Assembly: GCF_026625125.1 (NCBI RefSeq)
Contig: NZ_CP113097.1
Location: forward strand, 682,001-746,000
Direction: 5' to 3'
DNA length: 64,000 nt
Source: Pseudomonas putida
Lineage (GTDB): Bacteria; Pseudomonadota; Gammaproteobacteria; Pseudomonadales; Pseudomonadaceae
Below are positions 17,412 to 29,257 of this stretch, one piece after another. The notes below the pieces were generated by a model. It was not told the origin of the DNA. It made no database searches and saw only the letters and a program-made list of their open reading frames with translations. The stretch's first letter is position 1, and the number at the start of each line of letters is the position of its first letter. Position numbers and translations under genes: made by a program.

Positions 17412-18728
17412 TCAGCGTTGACGCAGGCTATCGAGCAACTTATGCGTCGGGTACCCATCCGCTGGCCAGCCAAAACCCTGCTGCGCATTGCGAATGGCCT
17501 TGCGGGTATTGGCGCCGATGATGCCATCGGGGTTGCCTGCATCATGCCCGTTGGCGTTCAGCAGGTTCTGCAATTCCATGCGCTCGCTACGGCTCAGCGG
17601 CAGATCATCCTTCGGCCAGCTGCCAGCGATGAAGCCCCAGCCCGAGAACCGATCGCCCAGCAAGCTCACGGCCAACGCATAGGACGATGAGTTGTTGTAC
17701 TTGAGAATGGCGCGGAAGTTGTCCAGCACCAGGAAGGCCGGGCCACGGGCGCCGGCCGGCAGCAGCAGGGCCGCGGAAAGGTCGTTGCTGCCCATCGGCA
17801 GTTTTGTGCCCGCCGGCAGTTTCACACCCAATTGCAGCCACTCACTGACGGGTTTGCGCAACGCGCCATCGGCTAACCAGAAGTCGAAGCCTGCCGGTAC
17901 CTGAACCTCGAAGCCCCATGGCTGACCGCGCTTCCAGCCGGAGCTCTGCAGGTAATGGGCAGTCGATGCCAAGGCATCCGGGGTGCTGTTCCAGATATCG
18001 CGGCGGCCGTCACCGTCGAAGTCCACTGCATGGGTGTTGTAGGTGGTGGGGATGAACTGGGTCTGGCCCATGGCGCCGGCCCACGAGCCACGCATGGCCT
18101 CCGGCTGGATGTCGCCGTGCTGGATGATCTGCAGCGCGGCAATCAGCTGATCCTGGGCAAATTGCGGGCGGCGGCCTTCATACGCCAGGGTAGCCAGCGA
18201 GCGGATGACCGACTTGCTGCCCTGGAACTGGCCAAAGTTGCTCTCCATGCCCCAGACCGAGACCAGGACCTGACGGTCTACGCCATAGCGCTGTTCGAGG
18301 CTGGCCAGTAGTTCGGCATTCTGCTCAAGCAGTTTCTTTCCATTGCGTACTCGCAGTGGCGACAGCGCACCTTCCAGGTATTCCCACACCGGGCGGGTGA
18401 ATTCGGGCTGGCTGCGGTCTGCCTTGATCACATCCATGTCAGGCGTCACGCCAAGGAACGCACGATCGAAGGTGCTGGCCGAGATGCCCGCCTGCAGGGC
18501 TTGCTGGCGGAAGCCGGCCTGCCACTGGGCAAATGTTTGCAGCGGCTGAATTTCAGTGCTGACGTCGGGCGTGGCGCTGGGCAAAGTCACTACCGGCGCA
18601 GGCTGGGCGGGGGCCAGCGGCAGGGCGTCGGCGGCGGTGGGCTTTTCCGCGCAGGCGACGAGCAGGATCAAGCTGGAGGCCGCGAGCAGTTGGCGGGATT
18701 TCCGGCGGGGGGTAAGACTGAAGGGCAT
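17412..18728 (-). CDS. Lytic murein transglycosylase, MltB family with peptidoglycan-binding domain
   Basis: A 438-residue lipoprotein (lipobox LVAC) with an MltB-type catalytic domain. The catalytic glutamate lies in SVWGMESNFGQFQG, and GSWAGAMGQTQFIPTTYNTH and DFDGDGRRDIWNS match the second and calcium-binding motifs. A C-terminal peptidoglycan-binding (PG_binding_1) domain follows: LLNANGHDAGNPDGIIGANT. It is a paralogue of the mltB at 10.8 kb and differs by the added binding domain. Confidence 0.92.
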   Translation of the reverse strand: MPFSLTPRRKSRQLLAASSLILLVACAEKPTAADALPLAPAQPAPVVTLPSATPDVSTEIQPLQTFAQWQAGFRQQALQAGISASTFDRAFLGVTPDMDVIKADRSQPEFTRPVWEYLEGALSPLRVRNGKKLLEQNAELLASLEQRYGVDRQVLVSVWGMESNFGQFQGSKSVIRSLATLAYEGRRPQFAQDQLIAALQIIQHGDIQPEAMRGSWAGAMGQTQFIPTTYNTHAVDFDGDGRRDIWNSTPDALASTAHYLQSSGWKRGQPWGFEVQVPAGFDFWLADGALRKPVSEWLQLGVKLPAGTKLPMGSNDLSAALLLPAGARGPAFLVLDNFRAILKYNNSSSYALAVSLLGDRFSGWGFIAGSWPKDDLPLSRSERMELQNLLNANGHDAGNPDGIIGANTRKAIRNAQQGFGWPADGYPTHKLLDSLRQR

Positions 18729-18788
18729 GCACAGATCCAGAATTTCAGGTCAGGTGTCGACCATATCATGCCTGCGCTTTCGATGCTT

Positions 18789-18953
18789 TCATGCGGCCAA
18801 AAAGTAAGAAGCCTCCCAATCTTTCGACTGGAAGGCTTCGCGGCGGTAGCTGCCTTTGCCCTTGTCTGGTCGTTCCTGACGGCAGCGGAACAAGGGTTGG
18901 GCAACGATGGATTTGGCCTTGTTGTGGCCTTGTTTCTTCGGCTTTTTGCTCAT
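18789..18953 (-). CDS. arfA: Alternative ribosome-rescue factor ArfA
   Basis: A 54-residue basic protein, MSKKPKKQGHNKAKSIVAQPLFR onward, with the ArfA core PLFRCRQE...DKGKGSYRREAF. ArfA recruits release factor 2 to ribosomes stalled on messages without a stop codon and is the backup to tmRNA. A terminator-like hairpin followed by a T-run lies inside the last third of the frame (18800-18839), so many transcripts should end before the stop codon. In E. coli and related bacteria ArfA is made from such non-stop messages, with tmRNA removing the product until tmRNA fails. The same control is inferred here. A longer upstream start exists but adds non-conserved residues. Confidence 0.85.
   Translation of the reverse strand: MSKKPKKQGHNKAKSIVAQPLFRCRQERPDKGKGSYRREAFQSKDWEASYFLAA
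18800..18839 (-). terminator. arfA: Intrinsic terminator inside the arfA reading frame
   Basis: On the minus strand GAAGCCTTCCA and TGGGAGGCTTC form an 11 bp stem with a single mismatch, loop GTCGAAAGAT, followed by TTACTTTTT. It lies about 15 codons before the arfA stop. Confidence 0.75.
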
Positions 18954-19072
18954 GGCGGGGTTCCCGGGCCGGTTGGGTTTCGGGCGGACTCTAGGCCTGT
19001 GCAGCAGCCGGGGCCAATTGATTGTGTCAATGGTTTGAGAGACAGGCCTGCAAAGCAGCGCCAATCCTGGCG

Positions 19073-20110
19073 TCACTCAGGCGGTAGAGCCAATCGCTGC
19101 CCGGACATGAGCAATGACAAGCGTGACAGCCCGGTCCAGGGTGAACCCTCGGCTTGGCCCTTGATCTGCGCATCGATGCGCTGGGCATCCTGCAGCAGCT
19201 GCGCCCAGCGCTGCGCCGACAGGCGCTGCAGGGCTTTGCTGACCAGCGGCCGGCGTTTGTCCCACACCGGTGGGCGGGCCTGGCTGAAGGCCTTGTCCAA
19301 GGGCACGCCTTGGCTGAACTGTTGCGAAAGCCCTACCAGCAGACGCAGTTCGCGCGCCAGCGCCCAAAGAATCACGGGTGGCTCTACCCCTTCGCCGCGC
19401 AGGCCTTCGAGCATCCGCAGGGCATGCACAGCGTCGCCATTGAGAATGGCATCGACCAGGCCGAACACGTCGAAACGCGCGCTGTCGGCAACGGCTGCCT
19501 GCACCGTCTCGACGGTGACCTGGCTGCCGTCGGCGAGCAATTTGAGCTTTTCGATTTCTTGAGCGGCAGCCAGCAGGTTGCCCTCGACACGTGCCGCGAT
19601 AAGGTCGACCGCATCACGCTGGGCCGAAAGACCGGCCTGTGCCAAACGCTGGTTGATCCATTGCGGCAACTGCTGGGCATCCACCGGCCAGATCTGGATG
19701 AACTGGCAATGGTTGCCCTCGATCAGGGCCTTGCCCCACTTGGTTTTCTGCGCACTGCCATCGAGTTTGGGCAGGCTGACCAGCAGCAGCGTGTCCTCGG
19801 CAGGGTTGGCGCAGTATTCCATCAACGCCGCAGCGCCTTTGTCACCAGGCTTGCCCGAGGGCAGGCGCAGCTCCAGCAGCCGGCGTTGGGCGAACAGGGA
19901 CAGGCTGGCACCGGCCTGAAGCAAGGTGCCCCAGTCGAAACTGGCGTCGGCGCTGAACACCTGGCGCTCGTCAAAACCCTGCTGACGCGCGGCATTGCGT
20001 ATGGCGTCGGCAGCTTCCTGACACAGCAGCGGATCATCGCCACTGACGACATAGACCGGGGCCAATGCGCCTTGCAGGTGCTTGTTGAGTTGGGCGGGGG
20101 CGAGTTTCAT
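19073..20110 (-). CDS. holA: DNA polymerase III subunit delta
   Basis: A 345-residue clamp-loader subunit that opens the beta sliding clamp. The N-terminal segment MKLAPAQLNKHLQGALAPVY-VVSGDDPLL is typical, followed by the RarA/clamp-loader fold and the helical collar domain. The start at 20110 was chosen because it matches the family; the frame is open upstream for 47 codons without similarity. It follows leuS and lptE, the standard gammaproteobacterial order. Confidence 0.94.
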   Translation of the reverse strand: MKLAPAQLNKHLQGALAPVYVVSGDDPLLCQEAADAIRNAARQQGFDERQVFSADASFDWGTLLQAGASLSLFAQRRLLELRLPSGKPGDKGAAALMEYCANPAEDTLLLVSLPKLDGSAQKTKWGKALIEGNHCQFIQIWPVDAQQLPQWINQRLAQAGLSAQRDAVDLIAARVEGNLLAAAQEIEKLKLLADGSQVTVETVQAAVADSARFDVFGLVDAILNGDAVHALRMLEGLRGEGVEPPVILWALARELRLLVGLSQQFSQGVPLDKAFSQARPPVWDKRRPLVSKALQRLSAQRWAQLLQDAQRIDAQIKGQAEGSPWTGLSRLSLLMSGQRLALPPE

Positions 20111-20147
20111 CGGAAACAGGCGGGGCACCGGGGTGCCCCGCACGGGC

Positions 20148-20753
20148 TTATTTGCCCGGAATTTCCAGAGGCGATTGCTGCGGCGTTTCTGCCTGCTGGC
20201 TGCGCGCGGCCTCCAGCGCAGCGGCTTCGGCCTTGGCGCGTTCGTCGGCATCGCGCTGCAACTGGTCCAGCTGCGTCGGCGTCAGCATCTGCAGGCGCAC
20301 GACCATGGCGTTGACCAGGTCGCGGCGCATTTCTTCGCGGGCAATGGTGGCTTCCTGGTCGGAGCCGGTGATGTTGCCGCCGTCGCGCACATAGATTTTG
20401 CGCACTTCCAGCTTGTCGCTCATCAGCTCCAGGTTGTTCAGGCCCAGGATGCTGTAGCTGAGCACGGTGGTCAGTTCGTACTCGGCAGATTGGTTGCTGC
20501 TGGCGTAGGACGCTGCGCGCTGGGTCTGCTGTTCGTTGGTCAGTACCAGGCGATACGGCGCGCCGGTGTGCACATTGACGCCGCTGCGCTCCAGAACGTC
20601 GCGCAGTTGCGTCACGGTCGGGCCGTAGGCATCACGTGCGCTGACGTCCATTTCCTTGACGCTGAGCTCGGAGGTGCCGGTGCCGCGCAGCTGGAAACCG
20701 CAGGCGCTGAGCATGATGGCCAGGCCCAATACCAGCAGATTGCGTTTGATCAT
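20148..20753 (-). CDS. lptE: LPS-assembly lipoprotein LptE
   Basis: A 201-residue outer-membrane lipoprotein (lipobox LSAC, then GFQLRGTGT). LptE plugs the LptD barrel and assists lipopolysaccharide insertion into the outer leaflet. The C-terminus is an extended, Ala/Gln/Glu-rich charged tail, common in Pseudomonas LptE. The start has GGGAG 6-8 bases upstream. It lies between leuS and holA. Confidence 0.94.
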   Translation of the reverse strand: MIKRNLLVLGLAIMLSACGFQLRGTGTSELSVKEMDVSARDAYGPTVTQLRDVLERSGVNVHTGAPYRLVLTNEQQTQRAASYASSNQSAEYELTTVLSYSILGLNNLELMSDKLEVRKIYVRDGGNITGSDQEATIAREEMRRDLVNAMVVRLQMLTPTQLDQLQRDADERAKAEAAALEAARSQQAETPQQSPLEIPGK

Positions 20754-20814
20754 GTTGTTGCTCCCTTGTGGGCTGATACCGCCCACCCGCACTGGCTGCA
20801 GGTGGGCGTTGCCA

Positions 20815-23625
<2,811 letters not shown>

Positions 23626-23647
23626 TTACCTTCAATGAGGTGAACGG

Positions 23648-23962
23648 ATGGGAGAGACGCAGCTACCCGCAACCAAACCGGAGCTTTACGAACGCCTGAT
23701 CGACCGTCTTGGCCTGGCCCTGGAAGTGGCCAGAACATCGGTACGATTGCGCGACGAGATGCCAGCCGAACTGGAGTTGCGTGGCCTGAGCCATGCAGAG
23801 TTCGAAGTGATCAAGGCTTACCTGGACTCAGTCCCGGGACGCCGTAATGCCTGCGCCGGTAGTTACCCGCAGGCGGAGCCGACATCGGCGAAGATCATCT
23901 GGCTCAAGGACAAGAAACGCCCCGCCAAGACGGCGACACCCCGGACGCTGCCACATCGCTAG
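23648..23962 (+). CDS. Conserved-looking hypothetical protein
   Basis: A 104-residue soluble protein that I do not recognise. It starts at an ATG with AGGTGA at good spacing and has typical P. putida codon use. The N-terminal 60 residues are acidic and helical (LYERLIDRLGLALEVARTS, then LSHAEFEVIKAYLDS), and the C-terminus is basic and Pro/Thr-rich (KDKKRPAKTATPRTLPHR). It is divergent from leuS, with 226 bp between them that hold only presumed promoter sequence. No signal peptide or membrane segment is seen. Confidence 0.7.
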   Translation: MGETQLPATKPELYERLIDRLGLALEVARTSVRLRDEMPAELELRGLSHAEFEVIKAYLDSVPGRRNACAGSYPQAEPTSAKIIWLKDKKRPAKTATPRTLPHR

Positions 23963-24096
23963 CCGTTCAGGACGCCCGGCGCAGGCCATCGCGCCCCGGT
24001 AATTCAATAAACACTCCACCTGATCGACGCCGGCAGCGCACTTGTTGACCGGCGCCGATCCTCATAGGCTGCACGCCTGCCAAGGAGGTGTAGCCA

Positions 24097-24858
24097 ATGC
24101 CGATTCGATTTTTCATCAAACAATGGTTGATGCCGCCGGGCGTGCTGTTCCTGCTGTTGCTCGCGGCCTGGTGGCTGCGCGCCAGGCGCCCGCGGTTGGC
24201 CGCACTGTGCTTCGTGCTGGGGCTGGGCGGGTTGTGGCTGATGAGCCTGCCACTGGTGGTGCAGAAAGGTGCGCGGCTGCTGGAAACCGAGCCTGCGCTG
24301 GCACCCGGCGATTGGGCCCGCCTGGCCCAGCGGGCCGATGCCATCGTCGTGCTGGGCGCGGGGCGTGAACGTGGCGATCCGGCGTGGGGCGGTGAGGACC
24401 AGCCCTCGGCAACGGCGCTCGAGCGCATGCGCTTTGCCGCGCGGCTGGCCAAGGCGTCGGGACTGCCGGTGCTGACCAGCGGCGGTTTGCACTACGGTAC
24501 GCCGCCGAGCGAGGCGCGGTTGATGGCAGACCGGCTGCGTGAAGATTTCGCTATCGAGGTCAAATGGAAGGAAGAGGCCAGCCGGACCACCTGGGAAAAT
24601 GCTCAATTCAGCGCGCAATTACTCAAGCCTCTGGGCATTGGGCGTGTGGTGCTGGTGACCCAGGCGTGGCACATGCAGCGTTCGCGCTGGAGCTTCGAGC
24701 AGGCGGGGTTCGAGGTGGTGCCGGCACCGGTGGGGTTCCTGGGGCGGGACCATGCGCGGCCGTTCGCCGGGTTGCTGCCGGAAAGCCGGGCAATGTGGCA
24801 GAGCGGGCAGTTGCTCAATGAAGCGGCAGGCTTGGCGGGGTACCGGTTGTTCTATTGA
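24097..24858 (+). CDS. YdcF/SanA-type DUF218 membrane protein
   Basis: A 253-residue protein with two N-terminal membrane helices and a C-terminal DUF218 domain outside the membrane. Landmarks are AIVVLGAGRERGDP, LTSGGLHYGTPPSEA, EEASRTTWENA and VTQAWHMQRS. Family members (YdcF, SanA, ElyC) are implicated in envelope homeostasis and possibly in lipid-carrier metabolism; the substrate is unknown. The full-length proline-rich membrane part makes ElyC (YcbC) the closest analogy. It converges with lnt. Confidence 0.85.
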   Translation: MPIRFFIKQWLMPPGVLFLLLLAAWWLRARRPRLAALCFVLGLGGLWLMSLPLVVQKGARLLETEPALAPGDWARLAQRADAIVVLGAGRERGDPAWGGEDQPSATALERMRFAARLAKASGLPVLTSGGLHYGTPPSEARLMADRLREDFAIEVKWKEEASRTTWENAQFSAQLLKPLGIGRVVLVTQAWHMQRSRWSFEQAGFEVVPAPVGFLGRDHARPFAGLLPESRAMWQSGQLLNEAAGLAGYRLFY

Positions 24859-24860
24859 AC

Positions 24861-24895
24861 CAAGGCGCTCCCGGCCATTTCCGGGAGCGGCCTTG
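24861..24895. terminator. Bidirectional hairpin terminator between ydcF-like gene and lnt
   Basis: CAAGGCGCTCCCGG and CCGGGAGCGGCCTTG form a long near-perfect stem around a 6-base loop, between two convergent genes. T-runs on both sides are short. Confidence 0.7.
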
Positions 24896-24905
24896 TACCA
24901 GCTGA

Positions 24906-26423
24906 TCAGACGGTTTTGGCTATGCGCCCGGCCAGCAGTGCCCAACCCAGCAGCAAGGCGCAGACAATCGCCAGCGGCCACGAACGCCACTGCAGATACG
25001 GCGTCAGTTGCTGCATCGGCACCACGTCGCCATACAGCACCGCGCGTTGGAACTGCGGAACCTGCGCCGTGATTCTGCCAAACGGGTCGATCAGGGCGGT
25101 GACGCCGTTGTTGGTGGCGCGGATCATCCAGCGGCCTGCTTCCAGCGCGCGCATCTGCGCCATCTGCAGGTGCTGCAGCGGGCCGATCGAGGTGCCGAAC
25201 CAGGTGTCGTTACTGATGGTCAGCAACAGGTCACTGCGCGCGGCCAAGCCCGCAGCGAATTCGGGGTAGACCACCTCGTAGCAGATGTACGGGGCAATCT
25301 GGTAACCCTTGGCCTGGAGCAGTGGCTGGTCTTCTGGGCCGCGCGCGAAGTCCGACATGGGCAGGTTGAAGAACTCGATCAGCCCGCGCAGCATGTCCTG
25401 CAGTGGCACGTACTCGCCGAAAGGCACCAGCTTCTGCTTGAGGTAGGTGCCGTCGCCTTCGCCCGTCACGGTCACGCCGTTGTAGTAGCGGCGCTGCTGA
25501 TGCACCACCTCGCGCACAGGCACGCCGGTGATGAGCGCCGAATGCCGGTCGGCTGCAAAACGCCCCATCACATCGATGTAGCCTTGGGCCTGGTCCTTGA
25601 GGATCGGCACCGCTGTCTCAGGCCAAACCAGCAGATCCACCGGCTTGGAACTGAAGCTCATGTCGCGGTACAGCGCCAGCTGGGCGTCGATGTGGGCCGG
25701 GTCCCATTTCAGCTCTTGTTCGACGTTGCCCTGCAAGGCCGCGACCTTGAGTGGGTCACCCGCAGGCTTGGTCCACGCGTGGCCTTTGAGGGCCATGCCG
25801 ACGACCCAAGGCGCCAGCAGCAACACGACGCCGACAGCGAGGAACGAAGGGCGCGCCCGCAGACGTGGCAGGTTGCACAGCAGCGCCGCGCTCAGGGCCA
25901 GGGCGAACGAGATCAGCCACACGCCGCCCAGCGGCGCCAGGCCGGCCAACGGCCCGTTCAGTTGGCTGTAACCGGCATACAGCCAAGGGAAGCCGGTCAG
26001 GAACCAGCCCCGGAAGGCCTCTTGCAGCAGCCATAGGGCGGCAAAGCACAGCGCATCGGCCAAGGGGGCTTCATTGCGGCGCAGCCAGCGGGCCCACAGC
26101 CAGGTTGGCAGGGCAAAGAACCAGGCGAGGGCGGCGAAGAACGCCAGCAGCAGCACGATCGCCAGCAGCGGCGAGGCGCCGCCGTAGGTGTTCATGCTGA
26201 CGTAGATCCACCAGGTGCCGGCGCCGTACAGGCCGAACCCGAACCACCAGCCGCGCCACATGGCTTGGCGCGGGGTCAGCTCGCGCAGGCCGAGGTAGAG
26301 CACCGCGATGGACAGCAGCGCCAGCGGCCAGATGTCGAATGGCGCCAGGGCCAAAAGGGTAGAGGCGCCGGCCGCCAAGGCCAGCAGGTTACCGGGCCAG
26401 CCGGGGCGGGTGATCCAACGCAT
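24906..26423 (-). CDS. lnt: Apolipoprotein N-acyltransferase
   Basis: A 505-residue inner-membrane enzyme that adds the third acyl chain to lipoproteins. About six N-terminal membrane helices precede a carbon-nitrogen hydrolase domain with the Glu-Lys-Cys triad in WPETAVPIL, KLVPFGEYVP and YICYEVVYPE; a final helix ends the protein. It follows corC by 8 bases in the phoH-ybeY-corC-lnt operon. Confidence 0.96.
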   Translation of the reverse strand: MRWITRPGWPGNLLALAAGASTLLALAPFDIWPLALLSIAVLYLGLRELTPRQAMWRGWWFGFGLYGAGTWWIYVSMNTYGGASPLLAIVLLLAFFAALAWFFALPTWLWARWLRRNEAPLADALCFAALWLLQEAFRGWFLTGFPWLYAGYSQLNGPLAGLAPLGGVWLISFALALSAALLCNLPRLRARPSFLAVGVVLLLAPWVVGMALKGHAWTKPAGDPLKVAALQGNVEQELKWDPAHIDAQLALYRDMSFSSKPVDLLVWPETAVPILKDQAQGYIDVMGRFAADRHSALITGVPVREVVHQQRRYYNGVTVTGEGDGTYLKQKLVPFGEYVPLQDMLRGLIEFFNLPMSDFARGPEDQPLLQAKGYQIAPYICYEVVYPEFAAGLAARSDLLLTISNDTWFGTSIGPLQHLQMAQMRALEAGRWMIRATNNGVTALIDPFGRITAQVPQFQRAVLYGDVVPMQQLTPYLQWRSWPLAIVCALLLGWALLAGRIAKTV

Positions 26424-26431
26424 GTTTGTCC

Positions 26432-27271
26432 TTAGCGGGTGATCGGGGTCAGGCGCAGCAAGTGTATCCGCCGGCTGTCGGCATTGAGAATACGGAACTT
26501 GTAGGTACCGATCTCGGTGGTCTCGTTGCGCTTGGGCAGGTGGCCGAAAGCGCTCATCACCAGGCCGCCAACCGTGTCGAACTCATCATCGGAGAACTCG
26601 CTGTCGAAGAACTCGTTGAAGTTCTCGATCGGGGTCAGCGCCTTGACCAGGAAGTCGCCGCTGGGCAGGGGCTTGATGTAGCTGTCTTCTTCGACGTCAT
26701 GCTCGTCTTCGATGTCGCCGACGATCTGTTCGAGCACGTCCTCGATGGTGACCAGCCCCGCCACGCCGCCGTATTCGTCGATGACGACGGCCATGTGGTT
26801 GTGGTTGGCGCGGAACTCGCGCAGCAGCACGTTCAGGCGCTTGGACTCGGGCACGAACGTGGCCGGGCGCAGCAGGTCCTTGATGTTGAAGCTGTCGCCG
26901 TTCTCCTTGAGGATCAGCGGCAGCAGGTCCTTGGCCAGCAGGATCCCGAGCACATCGTCATGGCTTTCGCCGATCACCGGGTAACGCGAGTGCGCGGCGT
27001 CGATGACGGCGGGCAGGAATTCGCGAGGCGACTGGGTAGCCTTGATGCTGATCATCTGCGAACGCGGCACCATGATGTCGCGTACCTGCAGGTCGGCGAC
27101 CTGGATGGCGCCTTCGACGATGGTCAGCGCTTCGCTGTCGAGCAGCTTGTTCTGATGGGCTTCGCGCAGCAGCTCAAGGAGCTCCTGGCGGTTTTTCGGC
27201 TCATGGGCAAAAGCCTGGGTCAGTTTACCCAGCCAGGACTTCTGCCCGTTGCTCGATCGATCTTCGCTCAT
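26432..27271 (-). CDS. corC: HlyC/CorC family CBS-domain protein
   Basis: A 279-residue cytoplasmic protein with two CBS domains (about residues 70-190, including VRDIMVPRSQM and VIDEYGGVAGLVTIEDVLEQIVGDI) and a C-terminal CorC_HlyC domain. It is linked to magnesium and cobalt efflux in enterobacteria. The start MSEDRSSNGQKSW has a consistent context; a long open extension upstream overlaps ybeY out of frame and is not coding. It is the third gene of the phoH operon. Confidence 0.93.
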   Translation of the reverse strand: MSEDRSSNGQKSWLGKLTQAFAHEPKNRQELLELLREAHQNKLLDSEALTIVEGAIQVADLQVRDIMVPRSQMISIKATQSPREFLPAVIDAAHSRYPVIGESHDDVLGILLAKDLLPLILKENGDSFNIKDLLRPATFVPESKRLNVLLREFRANHNHMAVVIDEYGGVAGLVTIEDVLEQIVGDIEDEHDVEEDSYIKPLPSGDFLVKALTPIENFNEFFDSEFSDDEFDTVGGLVMSAFGHLPKRNETTEIGTYKFRILNADSRRIHLLRLTPITR

Positions 27272-27296
27272 GGCGGTTCTCGTGATCCTTGCAGTA

Positions 27297-27770
27297 TCAG
27301 TGTGTGATTGATTCGTTTTCATCATCGGCATACGGGTCGGGGTGACCCAGTTCTGCCAGCAATTCCCGTTCCAGCGCTTCCATTTCCTCGGCCTCATCGT
27401 CTTCGATGTGGTCGTAGCCCAGCAGATGCAGGCAGCCGTGGATGACCAGGTGCGCCCAATGCGCTTGCAGCGACTTGCCCTGTTCGGCAGCCTCACGCTC
27501 GACCACTGGCACGCAGATCACCAGGTCGCCCAAAAGCGGGATATCGAGCAGTTCATCGGGCACATCGGCCGGGAACGACAGCACGTTGGTCGCGTAGTCT
27601 TTGTGCCGGTAGGTATGGTTGAGCTCGCGGCCTTCGGCTTCGTCGACCAGACGGATGGTCATTTCCGAGTCGGCGCTGCGCTGGCGCAAGGCCAGTTCGC
27701 ACCAGTCGCGCAAAGCGGCATCGTCAGGCGTGGCGGCATCCGTGGCGCGTTGCAGGTCAAGTTCAAGCAT
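27297..27770 (-). CDS. ybeY: Endoribonuclease YbeY
   Basis: A 157-residue zinc-dependent single-strand RNase involved in 16S rRNA 3'-end maturation and ribosome quality control. The metal site H-x3-H-x5-H is intact in [15 protein letters not shown]. The start lies inside the end of phoH (8 bp overlap), consistent with translational coupling. The C-terminus carries an acidic tail. Confidence 0.95.
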   Translation of the reverse strand: MLELDLQRATDAATPDDAALRDWCELALRQRSADSEMTIRLVDEAEGRELNHTYRHKDYATNVLSFPADVPDELLDIPLLGDLVICVPVVEREAAEQGKSLQAHWAHLVIHGCLHLLGYDHIEDDEAEEMEALERELLAELGHPDPYADDENESITH

Positions 27771-28761
27771 CTTTGCCGGGCGCCTCGGGCTTGGCCTGGC
27801 GGGCATCGAAGCGGTCATAGGCCTCGACAATGCGCTGCACCAGTGGGTGACGAACCACATCTTTGGGTTGGAAGTGGGTAAAGCTGATACCCGGAACGTC
27901 CTTGAGTACCTCGATCACATGCGCCAGGCCCGACTTGGTGCCACGTGGCAGGTCGACCTGAGTGATGTCGCCGGTGATCACCGCAGTGGAGCCGAAGCCG
28001 ATACGGGTCAGGAACATTTTCATCTGTTCGAGCGTGGTGTTCTGGCTCTCGTCGAGGATGATGAAACTGTTGTTCAGGGTACGGCCGCGCATGTAGGCCA
28101 GCGGGGCGATCTCGATCACCTGGCGCTCGATCAGCTTGGCCACGTGCTCGAAGCCGAGCATTTCGTACAGGGCGTCGTACAGCGGGCGCAGGTACGGGTC
28201 GATCTTCTGGGCCAGGTCGCCAGGCAGGAAGCCGAGCTTTTCGCCGGCCTCGACCGCCGGGCGCACCAGCAGGATGCGGCGCACCTGCTCGCGCTCCAGC
28301 GCATCGACGGCGCAGGCCACGGCCAGGTAGGTCTTGCCGGTACCGGCCGGGCCTACGCCGAAGTTGATGTCGTTGCCCAGGATTTCCTTGACGTAACGCT
28401 GCTGGTTGACGCCGCGCGGGCGAATGTTGCCCTTGCGCGTGCGCAGGGAAACGCTGACCTCGTTGACTGCCGGGTTTTCGATGTTCTCGACGGTCGATTC
28501 CTGCAGGTACAGGTGCACGGTTTCCGGCGACAGCTCGGTGGCCTTGGCCTCGCGATAGAGGCGGCGCAGCAGTTGCTCGGCAGCAGAGGTGGTCTTGGGT
28601 TCGCCGATCAGCTCGAATTGATTGCCGCGGTTACGGATCTCGATGGCCAGGCGTTGTTCGATCAGGCGCAAGTGCTCGTCGAACTGGCCGCACAAGTTGG
28701 CGAAACGGTGGGCCTCGAAGGGTTCGAGGATGAAGCGATGAGGTTGTATGGGTGCGTTCAA
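27763..28761 (-). CDS. phoH: PhoH-like ATPase (YbeZ)
   Basis: A 332-residue P-loop ATPase of the PhoH family that partners YbeY. Walker A is [11 protein letters not shown] and Walker B is [10 protein letters not shown]. The chosen start is TTG, giving [10 protein letters not shown], which fits the family N-terminus; no ATG lies near. It heads the phoH-ybeY-corC-lnt operon and is divergent from the DUF1820 gene. In E. coli and P. aeruginosa miaB lies immediately beside it; here it does not. Confidence 0.93.
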   Translation of the reverse strand: MNAPIQPHRFILEPFEAHRFANLCGQFDEHLRLIEQRLAIEIRNRGNQFELIGEPKTTSAAEQLLRRLYREAKATELSPETVHLYLQESTVENIENPAVNEVSVSLRTRKGNIRPRGVNQQRYVKEILGNDINFGVGPAGTGKTYLAVACAVDALEREQVRRILLVRPAVEAGEKLGFLPGDLAQKIDPYLRPLYDALYEMLGFEHVAKLIERQVIEIAPLAYMRGRTLNNSFIILDESQNTTLEQMKMFLTRIGFGSTAVITGDITQVDLPRGTKSGLAHVIEVLKDVPGISFTHFQPKDVVRHPLVQRIVEAYDRFDARQAKPEAPGKDA

Positions 28762-28924
28762 GGTCGTTTTTGGCCGCTCGACGGCAATGATGGTGAACCC
28801 AAGAATAACCCTTGAAGGGCAGGGGCGAAAGCACTGAAACGTTCAACGGTATCGGCAGCACAGATCAACGGGCCTGTCTGTTATGATGCGCGCCTTTTCT
28901 TACGCATGTGTTATCCCGGCAAAC

Positions 28925-29251
28925 ATGAGCAAACGCGAACCCGCCATCTATAAAGTGATCTTCCTCAATCAGGGGCAGGTCTTCGAGATGTATGCCAAAC
29001 AGATCTATCAGAGCGACCTGTGGGGCTTCCTGGAAATCGAGGAATTCGTTTTTGGTGAGCGCACCCAGATCGTCGTCGATCCGAGTGAAGAAAAGCTCAA
29101 GAACCAGTTCGAAGGTGTGATCCGCAGCTTCGTGCCGATGCACTCGATCGTGCGCATCGACGAGGTGGAGCGCCTGGGCACGGCCAAGATCAGCGAAGCC
29201 AAAGGAACTGGCAACGTGATGCCGTTCCCTGTGCCGATGCCAGAGAAGTAA
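28925..29251 (+). CDS. DUF1820 family protein
   Basis: A 108-residue protein of the DUF1820 family, MSKREPAIYKVIFLNQGQV onward, with the characteristic YAKQIYQSDLWGFLEIEEFVFG. No function is known. A possible -10 (TATGAT) lies at 28882-28887 in the region shared with the divergent phoH operon. It converges with the Sel1-like gene with only 6 bases between stops. Confidence 0.88.
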   Translation: MSKREPAIYKVIFLNQGQVFEMYAKQIYQSDLWGFLEIEEFVFGERTQIVVDPSEEKLKNQFEGVIRSFVPMHSIVRIDEVERLGTAKISEAKGTGNVMPFPVPMPEK

Positions 29252-29257
29252 AGCGGA

